Of a DNA stretch of 64,000 bases, positions 1-8,764 are shown piece after piece (the first letter of the stretch is position 1; every line of letters starts with the position of its first letter). The notes below the pieces were generated by a model, which did no database searches, was not told where the DNA came from, and saw only the letters and a program-made list of their open reading frames with translations. Both the position numbers and the translations under genes were made by a program. The stretch is from Halomonas sp. GFAJ-1 (GTDB taxonomy: Bacteria > Pseudomonadota > Gammaproteobacteria > Pseudomonadales > Halomonadaceae): positions 744,001-808,000 of the forward strand of contig CP016490.1 in the NCBI GenBank assembly GCA_002966495.1, given 5' to 3'.

Positions 1-1162
1 GACCCTACTACCCGGCCGAGTTTTAGGTGAAGGCCAGGTTAGCGCTATTGTGCACATGGTCTCCAGCAGCGTGCCTGAACTGTCCACCGAGGACGTCACG
101 GTAGTCGATCAAAACGGTCGCCTATTGACCGCCAACACCTCTCAGGGGAATGACCTTGACGGTTCCCAACTGGCGTATATCACCGAAGTAGAGCGCTCCT
201 ACCAGCGCCGTATCGAGAATATTCTTTCGCCTATCTTGGGCAGCGAAAACGTGCGCGCCCAGGTGGCTGCACAAATCGATTTTTCACGCCGTGAAGAAAC
301 CTCTGAGCGTTATGGCCCTAACCAAGCGCCTAATGAATCGGCCGTGCGCAGCCGCCAATTAAGTCTTTCTTATGATGGGGAAGACCCGTTAGCAACGGGA
401 ATACCCGGCGCGCTTAGTAACACTCCGCCTGGCGTAGCACCTGCCCCTATCAATCAGCCAGACGCTGAGGAGGGTGAGAATGACCTGCCGGCCAATGCGC
501 TACGCAACCTACGCCAAGACGACGTCGTTAATTACGAAGTTGATCGCAGCATTGAGCATATCCAGCACCGCCTAGGGCAGGTTCAGCGCCTCTCTGCGGC
601 CGTTGTCGTGAATTTTCGCCGCGCTGTGAATGATGAAGGCGAAGTAGAGCAAGTCGCTTTAAGCCCTGAAGAAGTGGCTCAGCTTGAGCGTCTTGTTCAA
701 CAGGCGATGGGCTTCTCGTTGGCACGGGGCGACCAGGTCGAGGTCGTCAACACACCCTTTGCCAGTACTGATGAGGCGACAGAGGAAGCCGAATGGTGGC
801 AGCGGCCAGAGATGCTCTCGCTTGCCTCCACGCTGGGGCGCTACCTACTTGTCGCTATTGCTGCGCTGCTGCTTTACTTGCTGATACTTCGTCCGCTGAT
901 CAAACGCTACACGCAGACACCGGTCATGGCCCCCGCCATTCCTGGCACGGGCAGCACCTTTAGCGCCAGCGTCGGCGATGAAAATGATGATCAAGAGGAA
1001 GAAGCATCTTCTGAGGAAGATGACACCTATAGCAATAAGCCAAAACGTCGCCGTAAAACGTCGCTGTACGAACACAATCTTAACGACCTGCGGGAAATGG
1101 CCCAGGAAGACCCCCGTATGGTCGCGATGATTATCCGTAGTTGGATGAATGCTAATGAGTAG
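1..1162 (+). CDS. fliF: Flagellar MS-ring protein FliF (5' partial)
   Basis: This is the C-terminal part (about 386 residues) of FliF, which forms the MS ring in the inner membrane on which the switch and export apparatus assemble. The open frame runs in from the left window edge at base 2, so the true start lies outside; the ATG at 50 is internal. Visible are the end of the periplasmic ring-building domain, the low-complexity acidic linker typical of FliF, a second membrane segment near bases 840-895 followed by LRPLIKRY, and an acidic then basic cytoplasmic tail. The tail ends in a short helix (DLREMAQEDPRMVAMIIRSW) that binds FliG in known FliF proteins. The stop overlaps the fliG start. 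Family assignment is firm. Confidence 0.95.
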   Translation, partial: TLLPGRVLGEGQVSAIVHMVSSSVPELSTEDVTVVDQNGRLLTANTSQGNDLDGSQLAYITEVERSYQRRIENILSPILGSENVRAQVAAQIDFSRREETSERYGPNQAPNESAVRSRQLSLSYDGEDPLATGIPGALSNTPPGVAPAPINQPDAEEGENDLPANALRNLRQDDVVNYEVDRSIEHIQHRLGQVQRLSAAVVVNFRRAVNDEGEVEQVALSPEEVAQLERLVQQAMGFSLARGDQVEVVNTPFASTDEATEEAEWWQRPEMLSLASTLGRYLLVAIAALLLYLLILRPLIKRYTQTPVMAPAIPGTGSTFSASVGDENDDQEEEASSEEDDTYSNKPKRRRKTSLYEHNLNDLREMAQEDPRMVAMIIRSWMNANE

Positions 1163-2162
1163 CTCTATTGCCGAAATGAGCGGATCGCGTAAAAGCGCCA
1201 TCCTCTTGCTTGCCCTTGATGAAGATAGCGCCGCCGAAGTGTTTAAGTTTCTAAGCGCCAGCGAAGTTCAAGAGATCAGTACGGAAATGGCACGCTTGCA
1301 CCAAGTCTCCCACGAGGATATGAAGGCCGTTTTGGAAGCGTTTCACAAAGAGTCCGAAGAGTTCGTGGCGCTTAACCTCAACTCCAGCGAGCATATTCGT
1401 TCGGTACTTACTAAGGCTCTTGGCAGTGAGCGCGCCACCAGCCTCATCGAAGATATCCTTGAAACCACGGGAGGCAACTCGGGCATCGATGCACTGAACC
1501 TTATGGAAGCTTCCATGGTGTCAGAGCTTATCCGCGATGAGCACCCGCAGATTATTGCCACCATCCTGGTTCATTTAGACCGTCACCAGGCTGCCGACAT
1601 TCTGGAACTGTTTGAAGAGAAACTGCGCAACGATGTGGTTCTGCGCATAGCCACCTTTAGCGGCGTTCAGCCAGCGGCACTCCAAGAGCTCACCGAGGTA
1701 CTCACCAGCATGCTGGATGGCCAGAACCTCAAACGCAGCAAAATGGGCGGCGTAAGAACAGCCGCCGAAATTTTGAACCTGATGAACTCTTCGCAAGAAG
1801 AAGTCGCCATCGAAACCGTTCGCTCGCACAGCGAAGACCTTGCACAGAAAATTATCGACGAAATGTTCCTATTCGAGAACCTACTCGACCTGGACAACCG
1901 TGCAATTCAAATGGTGCTGCAAGAAGTCGAAACCAACTCCCTGGTGGTGGCCCTCAAAGGCGCCCAGGATGCACTGGTCGACAAGTTCCTGCGCAATATG
2001 TCGCAACGGGCTGCAGATTTGGTTCGCGAAGATATGGAAGCCCGCGGCCCTATCCGGGTTTCCCAGGTAGAGACGGAGCAAAAGGCCATTCTACAGGTGG
2101 TTCGTCGTTTAGCGGATTCTGGTGAGGTCGTCTTGTCAGGTGGGGATGATGAGTATGTCTAA
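1149..2162 (+). CDS. fliG: Flagellar motor switch protein FliG
   Basis: FliG is the rotor protein that receives torque from the stator and sits between FliF and FliM. The 337 residues match the usual length. The N-terminal domain (about 10-100) begins SRKSAILLLALDEDSAAEVF; the EHPQ motif of the middle FliM-binding domain is at residues 131-134; the C-terminal domain carries the charged torque helix around DLDNRAIQMVLQEV. An alternative start at 1155 (MSSSIAEM) would remove two residues and is equally plausible, since neither has a strong ribosome site; translation is probably coupled to fliF, which it overlaps by 14 bases. It belongs to the fliF-K run. Confidence 0.96.
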   Translation: MLMSSSIAEMSGSRKSAILLLALDEDSAAEVFKFLSASEVQEISTEMARLHQVSHEDMKAVLEAFHKESEEFVALNLNSSEHIRSVLTKALGSERATSLIEDILETTGGNSGIDALNLMEASMVSELIRDEHPQIIATILVHLDRHQAADILELFEEKLRNDVVLRIATFSGVQPAALQELTEVLTSMLDGQNLKRSKMGGVRTAAEILNLMNSSQEEVAIETVRSHSEDLAQKIIDEMFLFENLLDLDNRAIQMVLQEVETNSLVVALKGAQDALVDKFLRNMSQRAADLVREDMEARGPIRVSQVETEQKAILQVVRRLADSGEVVLSGGDDEYV

Positions 2163-2922
2163 TACTCACTCCCCCGAATTTGACCGCCATGGCACCTGGC
2201 GGCGCTGGCAGATGGATGAGCTAAATGAGCAGAGCGCCAACTTCCAAGAGAGCGACTTCTCTGCTCCCTCCGCGCAACAACGCAAAGTCGAGGCAGCACA
2301 GCGCGCTGCGGAGCAAGCACGACAGCGAGAAGAGCAGGAGCGTCAAGCGCTCTATGAGCGTATTCGCCAACAGGCTGAGGAAGAGGGCTACCAGGCAGGC
2401 TTGGCACGTGGCCATCAAGAGGGGCTAGCGCAAGGCCTCCAAGAGGGCCACGCTCAGGCCGAAGAAACGCTTAAACAGCAGGTTCGCCAAACCGTCACTC
2501 CGCTTCAAGCTCTCGCTAAACAGTTCTCGGACGCCCTTGAGCGAATGGATGAAACGATAGCCCACGACCTTACCGAACTAGCACTCGCCACTGGCAAGCA
2601 GCTGGCGGGTAATGCTCTCCGAGAGACCCCTGAGCAAATTCTGACAATTGTGCGCGATCTTCTGCACACCGAGCCACCGCTGGTTGGACAACAGCGCTTG
2701 TGGCTTAACCCAGAAGATCATGCGTTAGTAAAAGAGCACCTAGGTAGCGAACTAAGCGCCGCTAACTGGCAACTCCAACCTGATGACCAGCTTGCCCGCG
2801 GCGGCTGTCGCGTCACTAGCGCCCAGGGCGAGCTAGACGCCACTTTTGAAAGCCGCTGGCAGGCCGTACATGCCCAACTTCGCAAGCGCCATCACGTCAG
2901 CGACCCTTCGACCTCTTTGTAG
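2155..2922 (+). CDS. fliH: Flagellar export ATPase regulator FliH
   Basis: FliH is the peripheral stalk of the export ATPase: it binds FliI and tethers it to the C ring. A purine-rich AGGTGGGG at 2138-2145 places the start at 2149 or 2155; the GTG at 2122 would give an extension lying inside fliG and is unlikely. From 2155 the protein is 255 residues. It begins with a conserved-looking GTWRRWQMDEL segment, then a Gln/Glu-rich long helix, then six glycines spaced every four residues (about residues 78-98), the GxxxG ladder known from FliH. The C-terminal globular domain follows. It overlaps fliG by a few bases and precedes fliI. Confidence 0.93.
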   Translation: MSNTHSPEFDRHGTWRRWQMDELNEQSANFQESDFSAPSAQQRKVEAAQRAAEQARQREEQERQALYERIRQQAEEEGYQAGLARGHQEGLAQGLQEGHAQAEETLKQQVRQTVTPLQALAKQFSDALERMDETIAHDLTELALATGKQLAGNALRETPEQILTIVRDLLHTEPPLVGQQRLWLNPEDHALVKEHLGSELSAANWQLQPDDQLARGGCRVTSAQGELDATFESRWQAVHAQLRKRHHVSDPSTSL

Positions 2923-2930
2923 GCACTATT

Positions 2931-4319
2931 ATGAGCGATGCCACTTGCCCTCACCACTACCGCTGGCGTAAAGCGCTGAACCGCACCACGCAGCGTGTTG
3001 GTCATTTACCCCACTACCGCACTAACGGCAGGGTGATTCGCGCCACGGGCATGGTGATCGAGGTAGTGGGATTGCGAGTAGCGGTAGGCAGTGCATGCCG
3101 AATTGAATTACCCGGTGCAGACGGAAGGCTTAACGACAGCGAAAAGCACGCAGAAGCTGAGGTCGTTGGCTTCTCAGGCGATAAGCTATTTCTTATGCCC
3201 TTAGAAGAAATCACCGGCTTAATGCCGGGGGCTAGGGTAACACCCCTTAGCGATGGCAGTGGACACAGCGCACGACGCTTCCCGATTGGTGATGAACTCC
3301 TAGGGCGTGTACTGGATGGCAACGGCAACCCGCTGGATGACAGGGAAAGCATCGATGACGTTCCCCGCGCGACACTCCAAGCCACGCTGCTTAACCCACT
3401 CTCCCGCGCGCCTATCGATGCTCCGATTGATGTGGGCATCCGCGCCATCAACGCCCTGCTAAGCGTTGGCCGAGGCCAGCGGATGGGGTTATTTGCAGGC
3501 TCAGGGGTGGGTAAATCTGTTCTGCTTGGCATGATGGCGCGCTACACCCAAGCGGATGTCATCGTTGTCGGGCTAATTGGTGAGCGTGGCCGAGAAGTAC
3601 AGGACTTCATCGATAATATTTTAGGCCCAGAAGGCAGAAGGCGCGCTGTTGTCGTTGCAGCCCCTGCTGATACATCGCCGCTTCAGCGCCTCCAGGGGGC
3701 GGCCTATGCAACACGGCTAGCAGAAGGGTTCCGTGATGCGGGCCGCAATGTGCTGCTTATCATGGATTCATTAACGCGTTATGCCATGGCACAACGCGAG
3801 ATTGCCCTGGCGATCGGCGAACCGCCCGCTACCAAGGGCTATCCACCCTCGGTGTTTGCCAAACTGCCCGGGCTAGTGGAGCGAGCAGGCAATGCCGAGC
3901 GGGGTGGTGGCTCCATTACCGCTTTTTATACCGTGCTCACCGAAGGTGATGACCAACAGGATCCTATTGCTGATTCAGCAAGGGCGATTCTGGATGGTCA
4001 TATCGTGCTCTCACGGGGGCTTGCTGAAGCAGGTCACTACCCTGCCATTGATATTGAAGCCTCTATTAGCCGCGCTATGACCGCCATTGCAACGCCTGAG
4101 CAACTGCAAGCTGCACGAACGTTTAAGCAACTTTTTTCACGTTATCAGCGTAATCGTGACCTGATTAGCGTAGGCGCCTATAGTCCAGGCCACGACCCGA
4201 AACTGGATGAAGCAGTGAATCGCTTTCCAGCCCTAGAGCGTTTTCTTCAACAAAATATTGATGAATGCGCAACGCTTGAAGCATCACGCCAAGCGCTGCA
4301 TGCCACCGTGGGAGGCTAA
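2931..4319 (+). CDS. fliI: Flagellum-specific export ATPase FliI
   Basis: FliI is the hexameric ATPase of the flagellar type III export system and resembles the F1 beta subunit. The 462-residue length is typical. The P-loop GSGVGKS lies at residues 190-196. Other family segments are GERGREVQDF, the Walker B region VLLIMDSLTRYA and the catalytic-loop region ERGGGSITAFYTVL. The N-terminal 20 residues are basic and should contact FliH. The gene follows fliH by eight bases and is followed by fliJ after two bases, as expected for the export ATPase complex. Confidence 0.97.
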   Translation: MSDATCPHHYRWRKALNRTTQRVGHLPHYRTNGRVIRATGMVIEVVGLRVAVGSACRIELPGADGRLNDSEKHAEAEVVGFSGDKLFLMPLEEITGLMPGARVTPLSDGSGHSARRFPIGDELLGRVLDGNGNPLDDRESIDDVPRATLQATLLNPLSRAPIDAPIDVGIRAINALLSVGRGQRMGLFAGSGVGKSVLLGMMARYTQADVIVVGLIGERGREVQDFIDNILGPEGRRRAVVVAAPADTSPLQRLQGAAYATRLAEGFRDAGRNVLLIMDSLTRYAMAQREIALAIGEPPATKGYPPSVFAKLPGLVERAGNAERGGGSITAFYTVLTEGDDQQDPIADSARAILDGHIVLSRGLAEAGHYPAIDIEASISRAMTAIATPEQLQAARTFKQLFSRYQRNRDLISVGAYSPGHDPKLDEAVNRFPALERFLQQNIDECATLEASRQALHATVGG

Positions 4320-4321
4320 CC

Positions 4322-4774
4322 ATGAGCCATTCGCAGCTCGACATATTAACCGGCTTAGCACGAGACGCCAGAGACCAAGCAGGAAAACTGCTGGCCGAAG
4401 AACGCCAAACACAACAGCAGACCGAAGCCCAACTTGAGTCGCTCAACCGCTACCGCGCCGAGTATGCCGAACGTTTACAGCTGGCCATGCGCGACGGTAT
4501 TGACCCAGCTACTATGTACAACTATCAACAATTTTTAGCTTCGCTGGACGCCGCCCTGAGCCGCGCTAGGCAAGCACTGGCTGCACAGCAAAAACGCGTT
4601 CAGCAAAGCCAACAACATTGGCAGCAAGAGCAGCGTAAGCTCTCCTCCTACGATACACTAGCCTCGCGCCGGTTATTAGAAGAGCACCGCCGCCAAGAGC
4701 GCCATGAGCAAAAAGCTAGCGATGATTTTGTCACTGGCCGCCTGGCTCGCCAACTTACTGATAAACCGCACTAG
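4322..4774 (+). CDS. fliJ: Flagellar export chaperone/stalk protein FliJ
   Basis: FliJ is the central coiled-coil stalk inside the FliI hexamer, comparable to the gamma subunit of F1, and an escort for export chaperones. The protein has 150 residues (usual about 145-150) and is almost entirely helical, rich in Gln, Glu, Arg and Ala, with no membrane segment. Its start is two bases after the fliI stop. Sequence conservation in FliJ is always low, so the call rests on composition, length and position between fliI and fliK. Confidence 0.9.
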   Translation: MSHSQLDILTGLARDARDQAGKLLAEERQTQQQTEAQLESLNRYRAEYAERLQLAMRDGIDPATMYNYQQFLASLDAALSRARQALAAQQKRVQQSQQHWQQEQRKLSSYDTLASRRLLEEHRRQERHEQKASDDFVTGRLARQLTDKPH

Positions 4775-4796
4775 CATCGCGCTGGGGAACTTACTT

Positions 4797-6029
4797 ATGA
4801 ATATTCAGCTGCTGCTTTCAGCGAATCAGGGTCAAAGCGCCCTTTCATCCGCTCCAGCACAGATGCTGGGCTCCAAAGGGACGCCGCAAGCTCTTTTTCA
4901 ACAGGCATTAACGCAGGCAAGCGGCGCCCAGCTGCAGCGGTTAACCAGCTCGCCAACAGAGGCTAGCTCTTCAGATCCGCTAGCCAGCTTTGCTCAACTG
5001 CTAACGTCACTAGATATCGAATTGGATGAGGACGCGTTGGCTGACTTACTCACTCGACTCCAGGCTGTCGACTTAAACTCAGCACATCCAATGGTTAATG
5101 AGAGTTCGCTGAGCGAAGCATCAGCGCTCACGCCTCTTGATGAGATCGCGGCACGTTTATCGTTAGTCGCCGCATTCTCCGAAGCACCAGTAGCGCCAGA
5201 GCTACAGTCAGCACCCCAAGTACGAGATATTGCCCAGCAGTTGGCTGTTAGTGAAAGCCAAGCCGCCGAGCTGCTGACTGCTTTCAACTCCCTTAGTGAC
5301 GCCACACCGCAGGGTACAACCCTCACGGAGCTTCACCGACAAGTGGCCAACCTGCTGCCCAGCGCAAATACCACAGAAGGTAGCCAGTCGCTTACTGCTT
5401 ATCGAAGCAGCAACATAGCACTACCTGTAGATATAAATGCTAGTTCGCTACGCATGGGTGGCGATGCGCCAAACATTGCAACCGCTCTGGCTGAGCTTAC
5501 GCCAAGCACCGGCAGGGGAGCAGAGTCACCCATTTCAACTCAGCCCAGCATCCTTACGCCAGCGACAGGTAGCTTAATGACCTCAGCGTCAATCGGCACG
5601 CCCGTTAGCAGCCCCGCATGGCCTTCTCAGCTTGGCCAGCAGCTTATTCAACTTGCACAACGAGGAGGAGAGCACCAAGTTAAAATGCAACTCCACCCGG
5701 CAGAGTTAGGGCCACTCTCTATTTCCCTTAAAGTGAGCGAACACGGAACACAGGCGCATTTTTTATCAGCCCACGCCCAAGTTCGCCAAGCACTTGAACT
5801 AGCGATCCCACAGTTACGTGAAGCCTTGGCTGAACAAGGGATTTCACTTGGTGAAACATCCGTAGGGGAGCATAACAACCCTAACGAGCAGGCCTTTGCT
5901 CAACAAGGCTCTAACACCCCCAACAGTAGTGGTGACAGCGGAAGCAAAGAAGAAGGCGACAGCGCAATTAAGCTCCTTGAGGGTGGTAACCCTTTAGTTC
6001 TTGACGGACGTGTCGATCTATATGCTTAA
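4797..6029 (+). CDS. fliK: Flagellar hook-length control protein FliK
   Basis: FliK is the secreted molecular ruler that measures the hook and switches export specificity. The start at 4797 (MNIQLLLSANQ) follows a CTGGGGA purine run at 4782-4788; the open frame extends up to 4704 inside fliJ, but that extension has no support. From 4797 it has 410 residues: a long Ala/Ser/Thr/Gln-rich region with little conserved order, then the conserved C-terminal hook domain around KMQLHPAELGPLSISLKV and ALEQ-like helices (about residues 295-365), then a short disordered Asn/Ser/Gly tail. It is the last gene of the fliF-K group before a 160-base gap. Confidence 0.92.
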   Translation: MNIQLLLSANQGQSALSSAPAQMLGSKGTPQALFQQALTQASGAQLQRLTSSPTEASSSDPLASFAQLLTSLDIELDEDALADLLTRLQAVDLNSAHPMVNESSLSEASALTPLDEIAARLSLVAAFSEAPVAPELQSAPQVRDIAQQLAVSESQAAELLTAFNSLSDATPQGTTLTELHRQVANLLPSANTTEGSQSLTAYRSSNIALPVDINASSLRMGGDAPNIATALAELTPSTGRGAESPISTQPSILTPATGSLMTSASIGTPVSSPAWPSQLGQQLIQLAQRGGEHQVKMQLHPAELGPLSISLKVSEHGTQAHFLSAHAQVRQALELAIPQLREALAEQGISLGETSVGEHNNPNEQAFAQQGSNTPNSSGDSGSKEEGDSAIKLLEGGNPLVLDGRVDLYA

Positions 6030-6094
6030 GCCACGCCTGAGTGGTCGTATGAAAATACTGACATCGCTACGGTTAGATAGCTAAACCAAAAGAT

Positions 6095-6113
6095 AGACTC
6101 TCCAAAGGAGTCT
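6095..6113 (+). other. Small hairpin in the fliK-fliL gap
   Basis: AGACTC (6095-6100) and GAGTCT (6108-6113) form a six-base stem with a short loop. The downstream bases are only moderately T-rich (GTTCATTTCATC), so this may be a weak terminator after fliK or just a leader structure for fliL. Confidence 0.35.
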
Positions 6114-6151
6114 GTTCATTTCATCATCAGCACCTGCGTTAGGCATAATGC

Positions 6152-6168
6152 TTGGCTAGTGTCATGCG
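6152..6168 (+). promoter_or_regulatory. Possible sigma-54 type promoter before fliL
   Basis: TTGGCTAGTGTCATGCG has the GG-N10-GC spacing of -24/-12 promoters, with TGGC and TGC cores but poor agreement elsewhere. Initiation would fall near 6179, only about eleven bases before the fliL start, which is close. A separate promoter for fliL-fliR is reasonable given the 160-base gap, but this exact site is weakly supported. Confidence 0.25.
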
Positions 6169-6189
6169 TCATGATCATGGGAACAATAA

Positions 6190-6663
6190 ATGGCAGAAAC
6201 AAGCAGCGGATCCAAAAAACTGCTCTGGATAATGATTATTCTAGTAGTGCTGTCGTCTGCGGGCGCAGCGGCAGCGATATATATGGTGTTAGACCAGCGA
6301 GGAACTACGGAGGGTGGTGAAATTCAGCGGGTCGCAGAGCGCGAAACGCCTGTTTTCACGCGCATTGAGCCTTTTACTGTCAACCTCGCAGATGACCGCT
6401 ACGGCTCACGCCTTCTTTATACGGGCATTACGTTACTCGTTGGCAACGAGCAAAGTAAGACCATTATTGAGGAGCACATGCCTCAAGTACGTAGCCGCCT
6501 ACTGATTTTGTTGTCAGGTAAACAAGCTAGTGAGCTTACCTCTACGGAAGGTAAAGAAGAGCTTGCCCAGGCAATCATCAGCCGGCTCACCGTACCTTTG
6601 ACAGAAAATCAGCCGCCTCTCGACTTACGAGAAGTGCTATTTACTGAATTCATTGTGCAATAA
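6190..6663 (+). CDS. fliL: Flagellar basal body-associated protein FliL
   Basis: FliL is a single-pass inner membrane protein that surrounds the stator units and supports torque. The 157 residues comprise a short cytoplasmic N-terminus with KK, one membrane helix at about residues 11-32 (LLWIMIILVVLSSAGAAAAI), and a periplasmic stomatin-like domain containing the family pattern EPFTVNLADD and a C-terminal VLFTEFIVQ. A TGGGA ribosome site lies just before the ATG at 6190. It opens the fliL-M-N-O-P-Q-R group. Confidence 0.95.
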   Translation: MAETSSGSKKLLWIMIILVVLSSAGAAAAIYMVLDQRGTTEGGEIQRVAERETPVFTRIEPFTVNLADDRYGSRLLYTGITLLVGNEQSKTIIEEHMPQVRSRLLILLSGKQASELTSTEGKEELAQAIISRLTVPLTENQPPLDLREVLFTEFIVQ

Positions 6664-6684
6664 CCCCGGGAACTGGAGCCGTTC

Positions 6685-7740
6685 ATGTCACAGGACGATC
6701 TACTGTCCCAGGAAGAAATTGATGCCCTTCTTAAGGGCGTCAGCGGAGATGACGAGCCATCGGCTTCGACCTCCCACTCTGAGAATGAAGCGCGTATTCG
6801 CCCCTATGACCCAGCCACGCAGCACAGGGTCATACGCGAACGCTTGCACGCGCTTGACTTTATTAACGAGCGTTTTGCGCGCTATTTCCGTAACAGTTTA
6901 TTTAACTTGATTCGCCGTAGCGCCGATATCACCGTTGAATCAGTTCGCTACCAAAGCTTTAGTGATTTTTCACGTAACGTGCCAGTGCCCACCAACTTGA
7001 ACCTGGTGTCCCTGAAGCCGCTGCGTGGCTCAGCGCTGGTGGTCTTTCCACCTAATCTTGTCTTTATGGTGGTGGATAATCTGTTCGGCGGCGACGGTCG
7101 CTTTGTCACAAAATCCGATGGGCGCGAATTCACCAATACCGAGCAGCGCATTATTCAACGGCTTCTGAACCTCGCGCTTGAAGCCTATCAAGAAGCGTGG
7201 AAAGTGGTTTACCCTATCGAGGCACATTTTTTACGCTCTGAAGTGCAGTCAAAGTTTGCCAATATCACTAACTCGCCTAATGAGATTGTGGTCAACACAA
7301 AGTTCAATATCGAGGTTGGCAACCTTTCCAGCAACTTCCAAATATGCATGCCCTACGCGATGATTGAGCCGCTGCGTGACTTGCTGGTCAATCCTATTAA
7401 CGACAGTAACCATGACCACGACGGTACATGGTCGCGGCGTATGGCCAGCGAACTGCGCCATTCTGAGGTCGAGCTAGTGGCAGAGTTTGCTCAAATACCA
7501 AGCCGTATTGCCCATGTGATGGGGCTGAAAAAAGGCGACGTACTGCCCATGGACATTCCACAAACCATCACCGCTAGTGTGGATGGAGTGCCTGTCATGG
7601 AGTGTGAGTATGGCAGCCAGCTTCAGCAGCGCGCTTTACGTGTCCTGCATATGATCGACCATGCCGCATTGAATAACGTGTCGTCCAAGGACTTTATTAA
7701 AGGTTCAACGCGACAGAAAGCCAAGGAACCAAAAGCATGA
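6685..7740 (+). CDS. fliM: Flagellar motor switch protein FliM
   Basis: FliM is the C-ring component that binds phospho-CheY and reverses rotation. The N-terminal CheY-binding peptide LSQEEIDALLKGV is clear at residues 6-18. After an acidic linker comes the CheC-like middle domain (from about RPYDPATQHRVIRERLHALDFINERF) with the GGDGR segment, and a C-terminal SpoA domain (about 255-330) that pairs with FliN. The 351-residue length is usual. GGAG lies at the right distance before ATG 6685. Its stop overlaps the fliN start by four bases (ATGA), suggesting coupled translation. Confidence 0.97.
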   Translation: MSQDDLLSQEEIDALLKGVSGDDEPSASTSHSENEARIRPYDPATQHRVIRERLHALDFINERFARYFRNSLFNLIRRSADITVESVRYQSFSDFSRNVPVPTNLNLVSLKPLRGSALVVFPPNLVFMVVDNLFGGDGRFVTKSDGREFTNTEQRIIQRLLNLALEAYQEAWKVVYPIEAHFLRSEVQSKFANITNSPNEIVVNTKFNIEVGNLSSNFQICMPYAMIEPLRDLLVNPINDSNHDHDGTWSRRMASELRHSEVELVAEFAQIPSRIAHVMGLKKGDVLPMDIPQTITASVDGVPVMECEYGSQLQQRALRVLHMIDHAALNNVSSKDFIKGSTRQKAKEPKA

Positions 7741-8315
7741 CTGATCCTAACAAACCCGATCCAAAAATTTCTAACGACGATTGGGCGGACGCCATGTCTG
7801 AGCAAGAAGAACCTACTGCCAACGCCGATAATACCGGTGAAGACGATCTATGGTCCGCTGCGATGGCGGAACAAGAAGAGGCAAGCGCCACTAGCAGCGA
7901 AGAGGATCCTTGGGCGGCTGCGATGGCAGAGCAAGAGGCAGAAGAGCAAACCCAAGCCGAGGAGCCTGAGCACAAGACCCCAGCACCCGTAGCAAAATCA
8001 GCAAGTGACGAAGTGTTTCGTCCGCTCGGCCCGGAAAGTGGCAGCGCTCAATCCCGTGATCTTGAAATGATCATGGATATTCCGGTTAAGCTTACCGTAG
8101 AGCTGGGCCGCACCAAGCTTACGATTAAACAACTGCTTGAGCTTGCTCAAGGGTCGGTCATTGAACTTGAAGGGTTAGCTGGCGAACCAATGGATATCTT
8201 GATCAATGGCTACTTGATTGCTCAAGGCGAAGTCGTCGTCGTCGAAGATAAGTATGGCATTCGTATTACAGAGATCATCACCCCCTCTGAGCGCATCCAC
8301 AAACTAAATCGATGA
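7737..8315 (+). CDS. fliN: Flagellar motor switch protein FliN with triplicated N-terminal motif
   Basis: FliN forms the base of the C ring and docks FliH-FliI. The C-terminal SpoA domain (about residues 105-190) is typical, with DIPVKLTVELGRTKLTIKQLL and GEVVVVEDKYGIRI. At 192 residues it is longer than the 137-residue E. coli protein because the acidic N-terminus has the family motif D-x-W-x-x-A-M-x-E-Q-E three times (about residues 14-25, 37-48, 57-68) instead of once. The linker is very acidic, fitting a halophile. It overlaps fliM and fliO by ATGA junctions. Confidence 0.96.
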   Translation: MTDPNKPDPKISNDDWADAMSEQEEPTANADNTGEDDLWSAAMAEQEEASATSSEEDPWAAAMAEQEAEEQTQAEEPEHKTPAPVAKSASDEVFRPLGPESGSAQSRDLEMIMDIPVKLTVELGRTKLTIKQLLELAQGSVIELEGLAGEPMDILINGYLIAQGEVVVVEDKYGIRITEIITPSERIHKLNR

Positions 8316-8764
8316 GCGTCGCTACCTCTTCCACACAGAACACGTCCATTGATGCCCTTAGCGGCAGCGGTGATGCCTTAATAGGGATGGCGGTTCTAGG
8401 CAAAACGGCAGCAGCGCTAGCGCTCGTAATAGCGATTATTTTGCTATGTACCGCGCTGTTAAAGCGCTGGCAAACGGGACGTCATCATCAAGGCGCCCAC
8501 TTACGCATTGTGGGCAATACCGCAGTTGGCAGTCGCGAGCGCATCGTTGTGGTCGAAATCGAAGATACGTGGCTAGTGCTAGGCGTTAGCGGAGGCCGAA
8601 TTACCAAGTTACATGAGCGTGATGCTCCTAACGACCGTCCTCTTCCCACCTCGCCTGAACCACCGGCACGCTTTTCACACCGCCTAGCTCAGGCACTAGC
8701 AAGCTACCGTGACAAACGAGGCAGTGAAGCCCCTCCCTCTTCTGACCCAACGAAAACACCATGA
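8312..8764 (+). CDS. fliO: Flagellar biosynthetic protein FliO
   Basis: FliO is a small membrane protein that helps FliP form the core of the export gate. The 150 residues contain one membrane helix at about 25-47 (AVLGKTAAALALVIAIILLC) followed by a basic segment and a small SpoA-like soluble domain (LRIVGNTAVGSRERIVVVEI), the usual FliO layout, then a Pro-rich tail. It overlaps fliN and fliP by four bases each, so it lies within a tightly coupled block. Confidence 0.93.
   Translation: MSVATSSTQNTSIDALSGSGDALIGMAVLGKTAAALALVIAIILLCTALLKRWQTGRHHQGAHLRIVGNTAVGSRERIVVVEIEDTWLVLGVSGGRITKLHERDAPNDRPLPTSPEPPARFSHRLAQALASYRDKRGSEAPPSSDPTKTP

Noticed and set aside
845..1201. Open frame opposite the end of fliF and start of fliG
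   Set aside because: Complementary-strand shadow of two well-supported genes; no family features.
3014..3532. 172-codon open frame opposite fliI
   Set aside because: Shadow of a conserved ATPase gene with no independent signals.
4704..4796. N-terminal extension of FliK with a hydrophobic stretch
   Set aside because: It lies inside fliJ and would give FliK a false signal peptide; ATG 4797 has a ribosome site and a typical start.
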